Of a stretch of DNA of 13,147 bases, positions 1-6,086 are shown one piece after another (the stretch's first letter is position 1; each line of letters opens with the position of its first letter). The translations under genes were made by a program, and so were the position numbers. The DNA lies in contig DATBFY010000681.1 of assembly GCA_036558265.1 (NCBI GenBank), positions 1 through 13,147 on the forward strand, written 5' to 3'. This DNA comes from RYN-433 sp036558265. Its GTDB lineage: Bacteria; Planctomycetota; Phycisphaerae; Tepidisphaerales; Tepidisphaeraceae. The notes under the pieces were generated by a model, which was given only the letters and a program-made list of their open reading frames with translations, had not been told where the DNA came from and did not search any database.

Positions 1-3000
1 CGGCGGCGACGCGCTCCTTGTCGGCGAGCTGGTCGCGGGACAGGCCGAAGACGCCGAGCAGGCGGTCAATGTCGATCCACGTGGTCATGGAGTTGTAGTA
101 GGAGAGTTTGAATTCCTGCTCTTCGCGCGGCATCGCCAGACCCTCGACCAGGCGCGGCGTGCCGTTCACCCGCGCCAGGCCGCCGCCGCGGTCGTCGATC
201 CGACGCGTAATCACCTCGAAGGACAGGCACGATCCTTGCCGGATGTGCAGGCCGAGGATCGCGGGATCCAGGTCCGCCCCGAGCGTGTCGATGTTGTGCA
301 GCATCAGGTGCTTTAAGGCGGTGCGCTCGCGCATCAAGGCTTCGAGCGTACCGTTGAGCAGGAGGTTGGGGATCTCGTACCAGTGGCCGACCGGGTGGAG
401 GCACTGGTGCGGGACGTTGTCGGTGTAATCGCTCCCCTCGCCCATCGCCTGGGCCCAGCCGATCAGGGCGGCGTGGGCGCTTTCGATCACCTTCTGCTTC
501 TGCTCGTCCTCGATGCGCTGCGGGGTCTCCTCCCAGTGAAAGCGCAGGTCCCGCACCATCGGGATGAGTCGCAGGCCGATCGAGCGACCGGGCGAGAGCT
601 TGAGCGGGCCCGCGTAGCCGTAATCGTCCTCGGCCTTGAGGTAATTGGCGATCGGTTCGTGCGTGAGGTAGCTGGTGGTGATGACGTGCGCCGGCATCCT
701 GCCGACCGACTTGCCCGTGCGCCGGCTCTTGGCGAGGTGCACCTCGATGAAGCTGCGGTGCCGCCCGCCGAGCTTGGCGAACGGGTGGAGCGCCTTGACC
801 ACGCCCGCCCCTTGCGTCCACCGGCTGCCCACGCCAGCCGCCAGCGACACGACTGCCACCGCGCCATCCGCCAGCGCCCGCCGCCCGATCTCTACTAAGG
901 ATTGATCCAGCCCCTCCTGAGCATCAATCACGTCTTCACGTTTCACGTCTTCAATGATCGTGTTCGCCGGCAGGCGGTTCTGCGCCAGGCCGATCCGCCC
1001 GTTCCGCAGGTCCTTGCGGATCTGCTCGTGCTGTTTGGCGTCGAAGCCGTTCTCGTCCAGCAACTGCTGAAGTGATTGCCCGCTGCCGTCGTCATCTTTC
1101 GGGCGCGGGAAGAGCCGGTCGAACAACGTCTGCACCATTCCCGAAAGCTCTGGATTGCTCCGGCAGGCCTGGCCGAAGCGGTCCAGTTCCGCCCGTCGCA
1201 GCGGCGTGAGCTTCCGCGGGTCGGTGCGCAGGAGCGTCGGCACGACGCGCGCATAATACCCGCCCGGCAAGACCGCCTTGTCATCCGCGAGCAGTTCTGC
1301 CCACGTGCCGCGCGGGTTGATCGCGAAGTCGTACACCACCGGCTCCATCGCGAACGGCAGGGCGTGCTGCAGTTCCCGCCGCGTGCGGCTCATCACGTCC
1401 TGCAGGAAGACCTGCGCATCGGCCTTTCGCCGCGGATCGAAGATGAAGCCCATCCCGCCCCCCGACATCCCGCCCAGCATCCAGAACCCCTGGAAGGCGT
1501 CCTTGAAGTGCTCGCGCGTCCGGCGGATCAACGTCTCGGTGTAGAACGTGGTCGCCCAGGGGATGATCGTCTGGATCGGCTCGAAGAAGTTGCGGGTCGT
1601 GAGCGCGCCGACGGTCTTGACGTCGCCGGCGCGCAGCGCCGCCAGGATCTGGTCGAGGATGTGGGTCGCCTCCTGGCGCCCGCGCCACTCGCGCTCGGAG
1701 CGCAGGAGGTACTTTTCGGTCACCATTTCCAGGATCGGCCCGACGTTCTGCGCCATCCCGCCGTGAACCAGTACCAGCGAATCCTGCAACCGCTGGCGGG
1801 TTGGTTCGGATGCGTCGGTCGGATCGAGGATCTTGTGATTGGGGAGGAGTCGGCCGCGGCTGGTGCCGTGTTCCGGATCATCCGGCGTTGCGACGGCGCC
1901 GGAGATCAGCTTCATGCCCGGCCAGACGCCTCCGGAATCCTGCCACCCGCCGCCGCTTCCGCCGAGCCACTCGCCCAGGATCGCCCGCGCCGCGACGAGT
2001 CGGCGTTCTGGTTCGGAGAGCTGTCCCGTGAGGGATTTGGCCTGTCCGGTCGCCCGCATGCAGACGGCAATGAGGCCGGCGAGGAGGTTGGTGGAGACGG
2101 CCAGCCGGCTGCCCTTGGGGATGTTGTTGACGTTCGAGACGACTTCGAGCCCGAGACCAGGGCCGACGATCTGTGCCAACAAGTCCTTCAGCTCGAGGCC
2201 GGAGCCTTCGAGTCCCGGCGGGACGATGCCGGCGGCGATGATCGCAGCTTTTAGAAGGCCGAGGTAATCGCGCGCGAAGTCGTAGACCTCTGCGAGTGAT
2301 TCGATCTCGGCGTCCGCACCCAGGTCCACCGACACCAGCCTCAGCACCGGCGCGTCGATCACACGCACGTACGCTTCCACCGGCGGCCGGGGCGCCTTGT
2401 CCCGCCCGTAGACCGCCAGGTCGATGCTGACGTTCAGCACCCGCGCGCCTTCGGGATAGTCCATCCCCAGGAAGAAGATGTCGCTCCATCCCGAGTGCGA
2501 CAGGTCCATGCGCACGGGCGTCCGCTCGACCAGGATCGGATATAGCCCGGTGCGTTCGCTCTTGCGCAGGAGTTCCGGGCGGATCCGCAGGGGCTGATCG
2601 GCCCCGTGCCCGATCCGGAACATCCACTGGTTTCCCCTGACCGACCGCACCGACCGCCGCACCTGGTTCGCCAGGGTCGCGAACGCCAGCTCCTTGTACG
2701 CCGACGCCAGTGCCGACGAGATCGCGTCCGAGGGCCCATCTTCCTTCATCTGGTCGAGGAAGACCTCGATCCCCTCCTCGAACCGGCGCGAGAGCAGGTG
2801 GCTGTACCCTTCGAACGGGATGAGCCCGCGCGCGGCCACCCCCTCTTTGAGCGGCAGGTGAAAGCGGTGGATCGCGTAGAGGAAGAAGAGCGCGCGCACC
2901 CGCTCGTACAGGTTGGTGCTCGTGCGGCGAAACTGGTCCAGGGCCTCGCACTCGCGCAGCAGTTGGCGCGCGTCCATTCCGGCGACGGCGGATTCCAGTG

Positions 3001-3058
3001 CGCGATTGCGAGTGGCCTCGTCGGTCGAAACGATGATGTTCATCAAGGTGTCGGACAT
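1..3058 (-). CDS. GHMP sugar kinase (fucokinase-like) fused to UGP2-type UTP-sugar-1-phosphate uridylyltransferase, C-terminus cut by window edge
   Basis: I translated this frame by hand: it stays open from ATG 3058 to position 1, giving 1019 residues without a stop. Residues 1-170 are an unrecognised, mostly helical region. Residues about 172-560 resemble the GHMP kinase fold of L-fucokinases: motif 1 near 183-215 (VRMDLSHSGWSD, then VLNVSIDL), motif 2 at 314-324 (PKGSRLAVSTN), a glycine-rich GGSGGGWQDSGG at 366-377, and motif 3 GGMSGGGMGF at 529-538. Residues about 725-1019 match eukaryotic-type UDP-glucose pyrophosphorylase: nucleotide loop SLAAGVGSRW with a lysine at 755 (738-757), PVGHWYEIPNLLLNG (889-903), HNIDTLGADLDP (921-932), and a YYNSMTTWIDIDRL stretch (987-1000) like the FNTNNLWVNL of UGP2. 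Expected chemistry is phosphorylation of a free sugar at C1, then uridylyl transfer from UTP, in the cytoplasm; the sugar is unknown. The start follows GAGGAGG by two bases, 9 bases after the upstream stop, so the two genes are probably co-transcribed and translationally coupled. Perhaps 100 or more residues lie outside the window. Confidence 0.85.
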   Translation of the reverse strand, partial: MSDTLMNIIVSTDEATRNRALESAVAGMDARQLLRECEALDQFRRTSTNLYERVRALFFLYAIHRFHLPLKEGVAARGLIPFEGYSHLLSRRFEEGIEVFLDQMKEDGPSDAISSALASAYKELAFATLANQVRRSVRSVRGNQWMFRIGHGADQPLRIRPELLRKSERTGLYPILVERTPVRMDLSHSGWSDIFFLGMDYPEGARVLNVSIDLAVYGRDKAPRPPVEAYVRVIDAPVLRLVSVDLGADAEIESLAEVYDFARDYLGLLKAAIIAAGIVPPGLEGSGLELKDLLAQIVGPGLGLEVVSNVNNIPKGSRLAVSTNLLAGLIAVCMRATGQAKSLTGQLSEPERRLVAARAILGEWLGGSGGGWQDSGGVWPGMKLISGAVATPDDPEHGTSRGRLLPNHKILDPTDASEPTRQRLQDSLVLVHGGMAQNVGPILEMVTEKYLLRSEREWRGRQEATHILDQILAALRAGDVKTVGALTTRNFFEPIQTIIPWATTFYTETLIRRTREHFKDAFQGFWMLGGMSGGGMGFIFDPRRKADAQVFLQDVMSRTRRELQHALPFAMEPVVYDFAINPRGTWAELLADDKAVLPGGYYARVVPTLLRTDPRKLTPLRRAELDRFGQACRSNPELSGMVQTLFDRLFPRPKDDDGSGQSLQQLLDENGFDAKQHEQIRKDLRNGRIGLAQNRLPANTIIEDVKREDVIDAQEGLDQSLVEIGRRALADGAVAVVSLAAGVGSRWTQGAGVVKALHPFAKLGGRHRSFIEVHLAKSRRTGKSVGRMPAHVITTSYLTHEPIANYLKAEDDYGYAGPLKLSPGRSIGLRLIPMVRDLRFHWEETPQRIEDEQKQKVIESAHAALIGWAQAMGEGSDYTDNVPHQCLHPVGHWYEIPNLLLNGTLEALMRERTALKHLMLHNIDTLGADLDPAILGLHIRQGSCLSFEVITRRIDDRGGGLARVNGTPRLVEGLAMPREEQEFKLSYYNSMTTWIDIDRLLGVFGLSRDQLADKERVAA
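928..953. repeat. TCACGT(C/T)T short tandem repeat inside the kinase-uridylyltransferase linker
   Basis: The plus strand reads TCACGTCT, TCACGTT, TCACGTCT, TCA: three near-identical 7-8 base units. On the coding (minus) strand it is translated as part of IIEDVKREDVID, residues about 701-712. This is the low-complexity stretch between the GHMP kinase and the uridylyltransferase. Unit lengths of 7 and 8 are not multiples of three, yet the total leaves the frame open. Confidence 0.6.
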
Positions 3059-3067
3059 CGCCTCCTC
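3059..3067 (-). promoter_or_regulatory. Strong Shine-Dalgarno filling the gap between the GalU-like gene and the kinase fusion
   Basis: On the minus strand the nine bases between the TAA of the GalU-like gene and the ATG of the fusion read GAGGAGGCG. This is a near-perfect ribosome binding site and fixes the start at 3058. It supports re-initiation by ribosomes finishing the upstream gene. Confidence 0.75.
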
Positions 3068-3916
3068 TTACGATCCCTTCCGCGCCGCCAGCAACTCCAC
3101 CATCTGCGCCAGTACCTCGTCCCGCTCCTGGCCATCGAGTGCTAGCGCCAATTGGGCGAAAAGCAAGCCGTACTTGCCGCCCATGTCGTACCGCCGCCCC
3201 TGCACCTGCAGCGCCAGGTACTTCTCGCGCCCGGCCAGCTTCGCCAGCGCCGGCGAGAGGGCGTATTTGCCTTCCTTCCCGCCACCCGCATCCAGGTCGC
3301 CCAGCAGTTCCATGACGGCCGGCGTCAGCACGTGCATCCCGAAGAAGCACAGGTAATAGCCCGCCCGGAGGCCCGGGACGATCAGCGATTGTTCGGCCTC
3401 GGTCGGCGTGGGCTTCTCCAGGACGTTCTCGACCTCGTAAAGGTCCTGCCGCTTGGGCACGCGCGTGCCGCCGACCGCGCCGAAGTAGGCGAGCATGCTC
3501 TCTCGCGTCGGCTGGACGGCGGAGACCGCGCAATTCTCCGCCGCCGCCACTTCGACGAGTTGTTGCGCGCAGCGCTTGTTCGTCGTCGAGATCGGCAGGT
3601 GATCGCTCACCAGGTGCAGGAACGGTTCGTCTCCGGCGAAGCCTTCCGCCGAGTAAAGCGCGTGTCCATAGCCGCGCGGGTCGGTCTGCTCGATGAACTG
3701 CAAGCGCCCCGCATGATCGCCGGCCGCGTGCGCGTACGCCTCGCGATCGCCCGGACAGATGACCACGCCGATCTCCTCCACACCGCTGCTGGTCGCCTCC
3801 TCAATCAGGATCTGCAGCGCGGATTTCTGCCGGCCGTCGCGATCGACGAACGTCTGCAACGGGATCGTCCGCTGCGTCTTCCCCGCCGAGGTGATGATCG
3901 CCTTGCGAATCTTCAT
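3068..3916 (-). CDS. GalU-like sugar-phosphate nucleotidyltransferase with an atypical N-terminal loop
   Basis: A 282-residue protein, near the usual length of bacterial UTP-glucose-1-phosphate uridylyltransferases (GalU). Matching features are GYGHA at 82-86 (the LGHA segment of GalU), an aspartate in VSDHLP at 105 (metal-binding position), the EKP lysine at 168, and YDMGGKYG at 243-250 (the DCGNKLG element). The N-terminal triphosphate loop is unusual: where GalU has AGxGTR followed by a PKEMLP segment, this has SAGKTQRTIPLQTFVDRDG (10-28). It probably makes or regulates a UDP-sugar, but specificity cannot be read and loss of normal activity is possible. The ATG at 3916 is chosen because it lies just before the beta-strand KAIITSAG, as in GalU. 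A TTG 12 codons upstream would add a tail with no ribosome site. No convincing SD is visible before the ATG either. It is the first gene of a two-gene unit with the kinase-uridylyltransferase fusion. Confidence 0.8.
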   Translation of the reverse strand: MKIRKAIITSAGKTQRTIPLQTFVDRDGRQKSALQILIEEATSSGVEEIGVVICPGDREAYAHAAGDHAGRLQFIEQTDPRGYGHALYSAEGFAGDEPFLHLVSDHLPISTTNKRCAQQLVEVAAAENCAVSAVQPTRESMLAYFGAVGGTRVPKRQDLYEVENVLEKPTPTEAEQSLIVPGLRAGYYLCFFGMHVLTPAVMELLGDLDAGGGKEGKYALSPALAKLAGREKYLALQVQGRRYDMGGKYGLLFAQLALALDGQERDEVLAQMVELLAARKGS

Positions 3917-4043
3917 GCCCGGCAGTATCCACACGCCTCTGACTTTGCACAACCGATGAAAGGTCGAGACCGGTATCCGTCTCTCTCACGTATCACCTCT
4001 TCACGGGTCATCAACCTTCGTCCACCAGCTCGATATCACCAAC
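3917..4043. promoter_or_regulatory. Divergent intergenic region between GalU-like gene and secreted hydrolase
   Basis: These 127 bases separate two divergent genes, so promoters for both should lie here. I see no convincing -35/-10 pair and no good ribosome site for either gene. A small hairpin GGTC-GA-GACC lies at 3962-3971. Positions 3986-4005 look like a decayed copy of the TCACGT-type repeat that occurs intact at 928-953. Confidence 0.5.
3986..4005. repeat. Decayed TCACGT-type short tandem repeat
   Basis: The plus strand reads TCACGTA TCACCTCT TCACG, three imperfect 7-8 base units starting with TCAC. It resembles the clearer copy at 928-953. The similarity was judged by eye and could be chance. 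Confidence 0.35.
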
Positions 4044-6017
4044 ATGCACGCTCGCCCCTCAAACTCATTCCACATCCTTCTCTGCGTCCTCTGCGTCTTT
4101 GCAGTGAACCCCGCATTGGCCGCGAGCATCCCGCCTCCCGGCAATGGGATCCCCGCAGCCGACCGCGCGCAGCTCGAGGAGGGCGTCACCCAGCTCGAGA
4201 ACGTCATCCACCTTCTCGAGAAAGAGCTGGTCAACAAGCCCGACCTTCTCGCCCTCCTCCCGGACGTGCAAATCTATCACAAGGCCGTCGATTGGCCGCT
4301 CCGCTATCATGAGCTGATCGACGTCAAGAGGGCCCACGCGGCCCTCGCGAAAGGCATGGAACGCGCCCGCCAGCTCCGCCAAAACCAGGCCCCTTGGCTC
4401 TCGACCGGCGGCGTCCGCGCCTACGTCTCCAGGATCGACGGCTCGATTCAGCCGTACATCGTCGTCCCGCCCAAGGGATACGCGCACAAGAAGAACGATC
4501 CCGATCACTACCGTCTCGACTTCTTCTTCCACGGCCGCAGCGAAAACCTCACGGAGCTCAATTTCATCTCCGGCAAGGGCGGCGACGCCCCCACGGCCAC
4601 CGGCCCCGATCATTTCACCGTCTATCCCTACGGCCGCTATTGCTGCGCCAACAAGTTCGCCGGCGAGATCGACACGCTGGAGATCCTCGACCAGATGAAG
4701 CGCGACTACGCGATCGACGAGAACCGGGTGCTCGTGACCGGCTTCTCGATGGGCGGCGCCGCCTGCTGGCACATCGCGGTTCATTACCCCGACCTCTGGG
4801 CCGCCGCGTCGCCGGGCGCGGGCTTCTGCGAGACCCGCGCCTACCAGAAGATGGACAAGAACGGCGAGTGGGATGCCCTGCCGTGGTATCAGAAAAAACT
4901 GATGCACCTTTACGATTGCCCGGACTACGCGCTCAACCTCTCGATGCTCCCCCTGATCGCTTACGCGGGCGAGAAGGACCCTCAGCAGCAGTCCGGCGAT
5001 TTGATGCAGCAGGCCATGGAAAAACTCGGCCTCAAACTCGAACGCATCTACGGCCCGAACACCGCCCACGCCTACGAGAAGACCGCCAAGAAAGAGCTCG
5101 CAGCGCGCCTCGACGCCTACGCCGCCAAGGGCCGAAATCCCCTCCCGAAAGAGCTCCATTTCGAAACCTGGACAACACGTTACAACCGAATGCACTGGCT
5201 GACCATCGACGCCCTGGACCACCACTGGTCCCGCGCCCGTATCGATGGCAAGGTCGATGATTCGGGCGCGGTCACGCTGACTACGACGAACGTCGCCGCC
5301 CTGACGATCAAGCTGCCCAACGTCTCTTCGGTCACGATCGACGGCGCCAAGCTTCCCGCCACCTCCTCTTTCGCAAAGGTTAACGGCGCCTGGAACGCTC
5401 TCACTCAGGACTCTGCACTCAGCACTCAGCACTCACATAAGTATCACTGTCTTCAAGGCCCGATCGACGACGCCTTCCTCGACGCCTTCCTCATCGTCAA
5501 GCCCACCGGCCAGCCGCTCAATGACAAGGTCGGCCAATGGGCCACTCACGAGCTGAACCACGCCACCGACCAGTGGCGCAAGATCTTCCGCGGCGAAGCG
5601 CCGATCAAGAACGACACCGACCTTTCCATCGCCGATATCCAGAACAACAACCTGGTCCTCTTCGGCGACCCCTCGTCCAACGCTACGCTCAAGAAGATCG
5701 CCGACAAGCTCCCCATCCGCTGGACCAACCAATCCATCACCCTCGGTGAGAAGTCCTACCCCGCCGACCATCACGCCCTGGTCCTGATCTATCCCAACCC
5801 GCTCAACCCCAAGCGCTACGTCGTCCTCAACAGCGGCTTCACCTTCCGCGAGGCCGACCACAAGACCAACAGCCGCCAGATCGCCAAGCTACCCGATTAC
5901 GCCGTCATCGACCTGACCACGCCCGCCAACGACAAGCTCCCCGGCGCCATCCCAGAGGCCGGCCTTTTCGACGAATCCTGGCAGCTTCAAAAGGACGATG
6001 GACAGGGAGCGCCCTGA
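4044..6017 (+). CDS. Secreted alpha/beta-hydrolase (prolyl oligopeptidase / esterase-like) with uncharacterised C-terminal domain
   Basis: A 657-residue protein. Residues 1-27 form a Sec signal peptide: short charged start, hydrophobic ILLCVLCVFAV, probable cleavage after ALA at 24-26. Residues about 120-365 form an alpha/beta-hydrolase core with nucleophile elbow GFSMGG (Ser235), a candidate acid Asp312 in AYAGEKDP and His342 in NTAHAYE, so a full Ser-Asp-His triad is plausible. Residues about 370-440 are a beta-rich segment beginning HFETWTTRYNRMHWLTID, of a kind that follows this core in planctomycete hydrolases. Residues about 468-645 form a second domain of unknown function. The likely role is an esterase or peptidase outside the cytoplasmic membrane; the substrate cannot be inferred. 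The start is set by the signal peptide; no clear SD precedes it. Two short repeats are embedded in the gene, one in the signal peptide (codons 11-22) and one between the two halves (codons 454-465). Confidence 0.85.
   Translation: MHARPSNSFHILLCVLCVFAVNPALAASIPPPGNGIPAADRAQLEEGVTQLENVIHLLEKELVNKPDLLALLPDVQIYHKAVDWPLRYHELIDVKRAHAALAKGMERARQLRQNQAPWLSTGGVRAYVSRIDGSIQPYIVVPPKGYAHKKNDPDHYRLDFFFHGRSENLTELNFISGKGGDAPTATGPDHFTVYPYGRYCCANKFAGEIDTLEILDQMKRDYAIDENRVLVTGFSMGGAACWHIAVHYPDLWAAASPGAGFCETRAYQKMDKNGEWDALPWYQKKLMHLYDCPDYALNLSMLPLIAYAGEKDPQQQSGDLMQQAMEKLGLKLERIYGPNTAHAYEKTAKKELAARLDAYAAKGRNPLPKELHFETWTTRYNRMHWLTIDALDHHWSRARIDGKVDDSGAVTLTTTNVAALTIKLPNVSSVTIDGAKLPATSSFAKVNGAWNALTQDSALSTQHSHKYHCLQGPIDDAFLDAFLIVKPTGQPLNDKVGQWATHELNHATDQWRKIFRGEAPIKNDTDLSIADIQNNNLVLFGDPSSNATLKKIADKLPIRWTNQSITLGEKSYPADHHALVLIYPNPLNPKRYVVLNSGFTFREADHKTNSRQIAKLPDYAVIDLTTPANDKLPGAIPEAGLFDESWQLQKDDGQGAP
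4076..4108 (+). repeat. TCTGCGTCC-type dispersed repeat translated as signal-peptide core
   Basis: Three nine-base units can be aligned: TCTGCGTCC, TCTGCGTCT and TTGCAGTGA, preceded by CCT. From memory, closely related sequence (read in other frames as AKTQRTQRR) recurs between genes in cyanobacteria and planctomycetes. Here it lies in frame at codons 11-22 and encodes the LLCVLCVFAVN hydrophobic core of the hydrolase signal peptide. Only one clear copy is in this window, so its dispersed nature rests on prior knowledge. Confidence 0.55.
5403..5436 (+). repeat. Seven-base tandem repeat (ACTCAGC)n inside the hydrolase gene
   Basis: Consecutive units read ACTCAGG, ACTCTGC, ACTCAGC, ACTCAGC, ACTCAC: almost five copies of a heptamer. 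Translated, it gives LTQDSALSTQHSHK at about residues 453-466, a polar loop between the hydrolase/beta segment and the C-terminal domain. The composition differs from the surrounding codons, which suggests a late insertion that kept the frame. Confidence 0.7.
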
Positions 6018-6022
6018 TCGTT

Positions 6023-6039
6023 CCTGGCGTGAGGCCGGG
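6023..6039 (+). terminator. Weak hairpin after the hydrolase gene
   Basis: Six bases after the stop codon, CCTGGC and GCCGGG can pair (one T-G wobble) around the loop GTGAG. No T-run follows, so this is at best a weak or factor-assisted terminator. The rest of the 69-base convergent gap (6018-6086) shows nothing else recognisable. Confidence 0.25.
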
Positions 6040-6086
6040 CATTCGACAGCCACAGGATTGGGTGACTTCGTCCGCACTCCGAACCG

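Noticed and set aside
1878..3533. A 551-residue minus-strand frame crossing the GalU-like gene and the kinase fusion
   Set aside because: It is Arg/Pro/Gly-rich shadow sequence out of frame with both genes. Hand translation from 3058 gives one long, motif-rich frame instead, so the smaller minus-strand frames at 66-821, 487-867, 943-1284 and 1281-1688 are shadows or fragments.
3867..3884. Resemblance of the GalU-like loop codons (AGKTQRT) to the TCTGCGTCC repeat at 4076-4108
   Set aside because: The match is about 14 of 18 bases without tandem units, and it lies in the catalytic core, where a functional loop is a better explanation than repeat insertion. Conservation in orthologues would settle it.
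3917..3952. TTG start for the GalU-like gene at 3952
   Set aside because: It adds 12 residues before the first beta-strand, with no ribosome site and a weaker start codon. The ATG at 3916 fits the family length.
4065..5432. A 455-residue open frame on the minus strand, antisense to the hydrolase
   Set aside because: It has no domain signature, and the plus-strand frame has a signal peptide and GFSMGG motif. Its AKTQRTQRR-like neighbour in another frame (4001-4237) is only the repeat at 4076-4108 read backwards.
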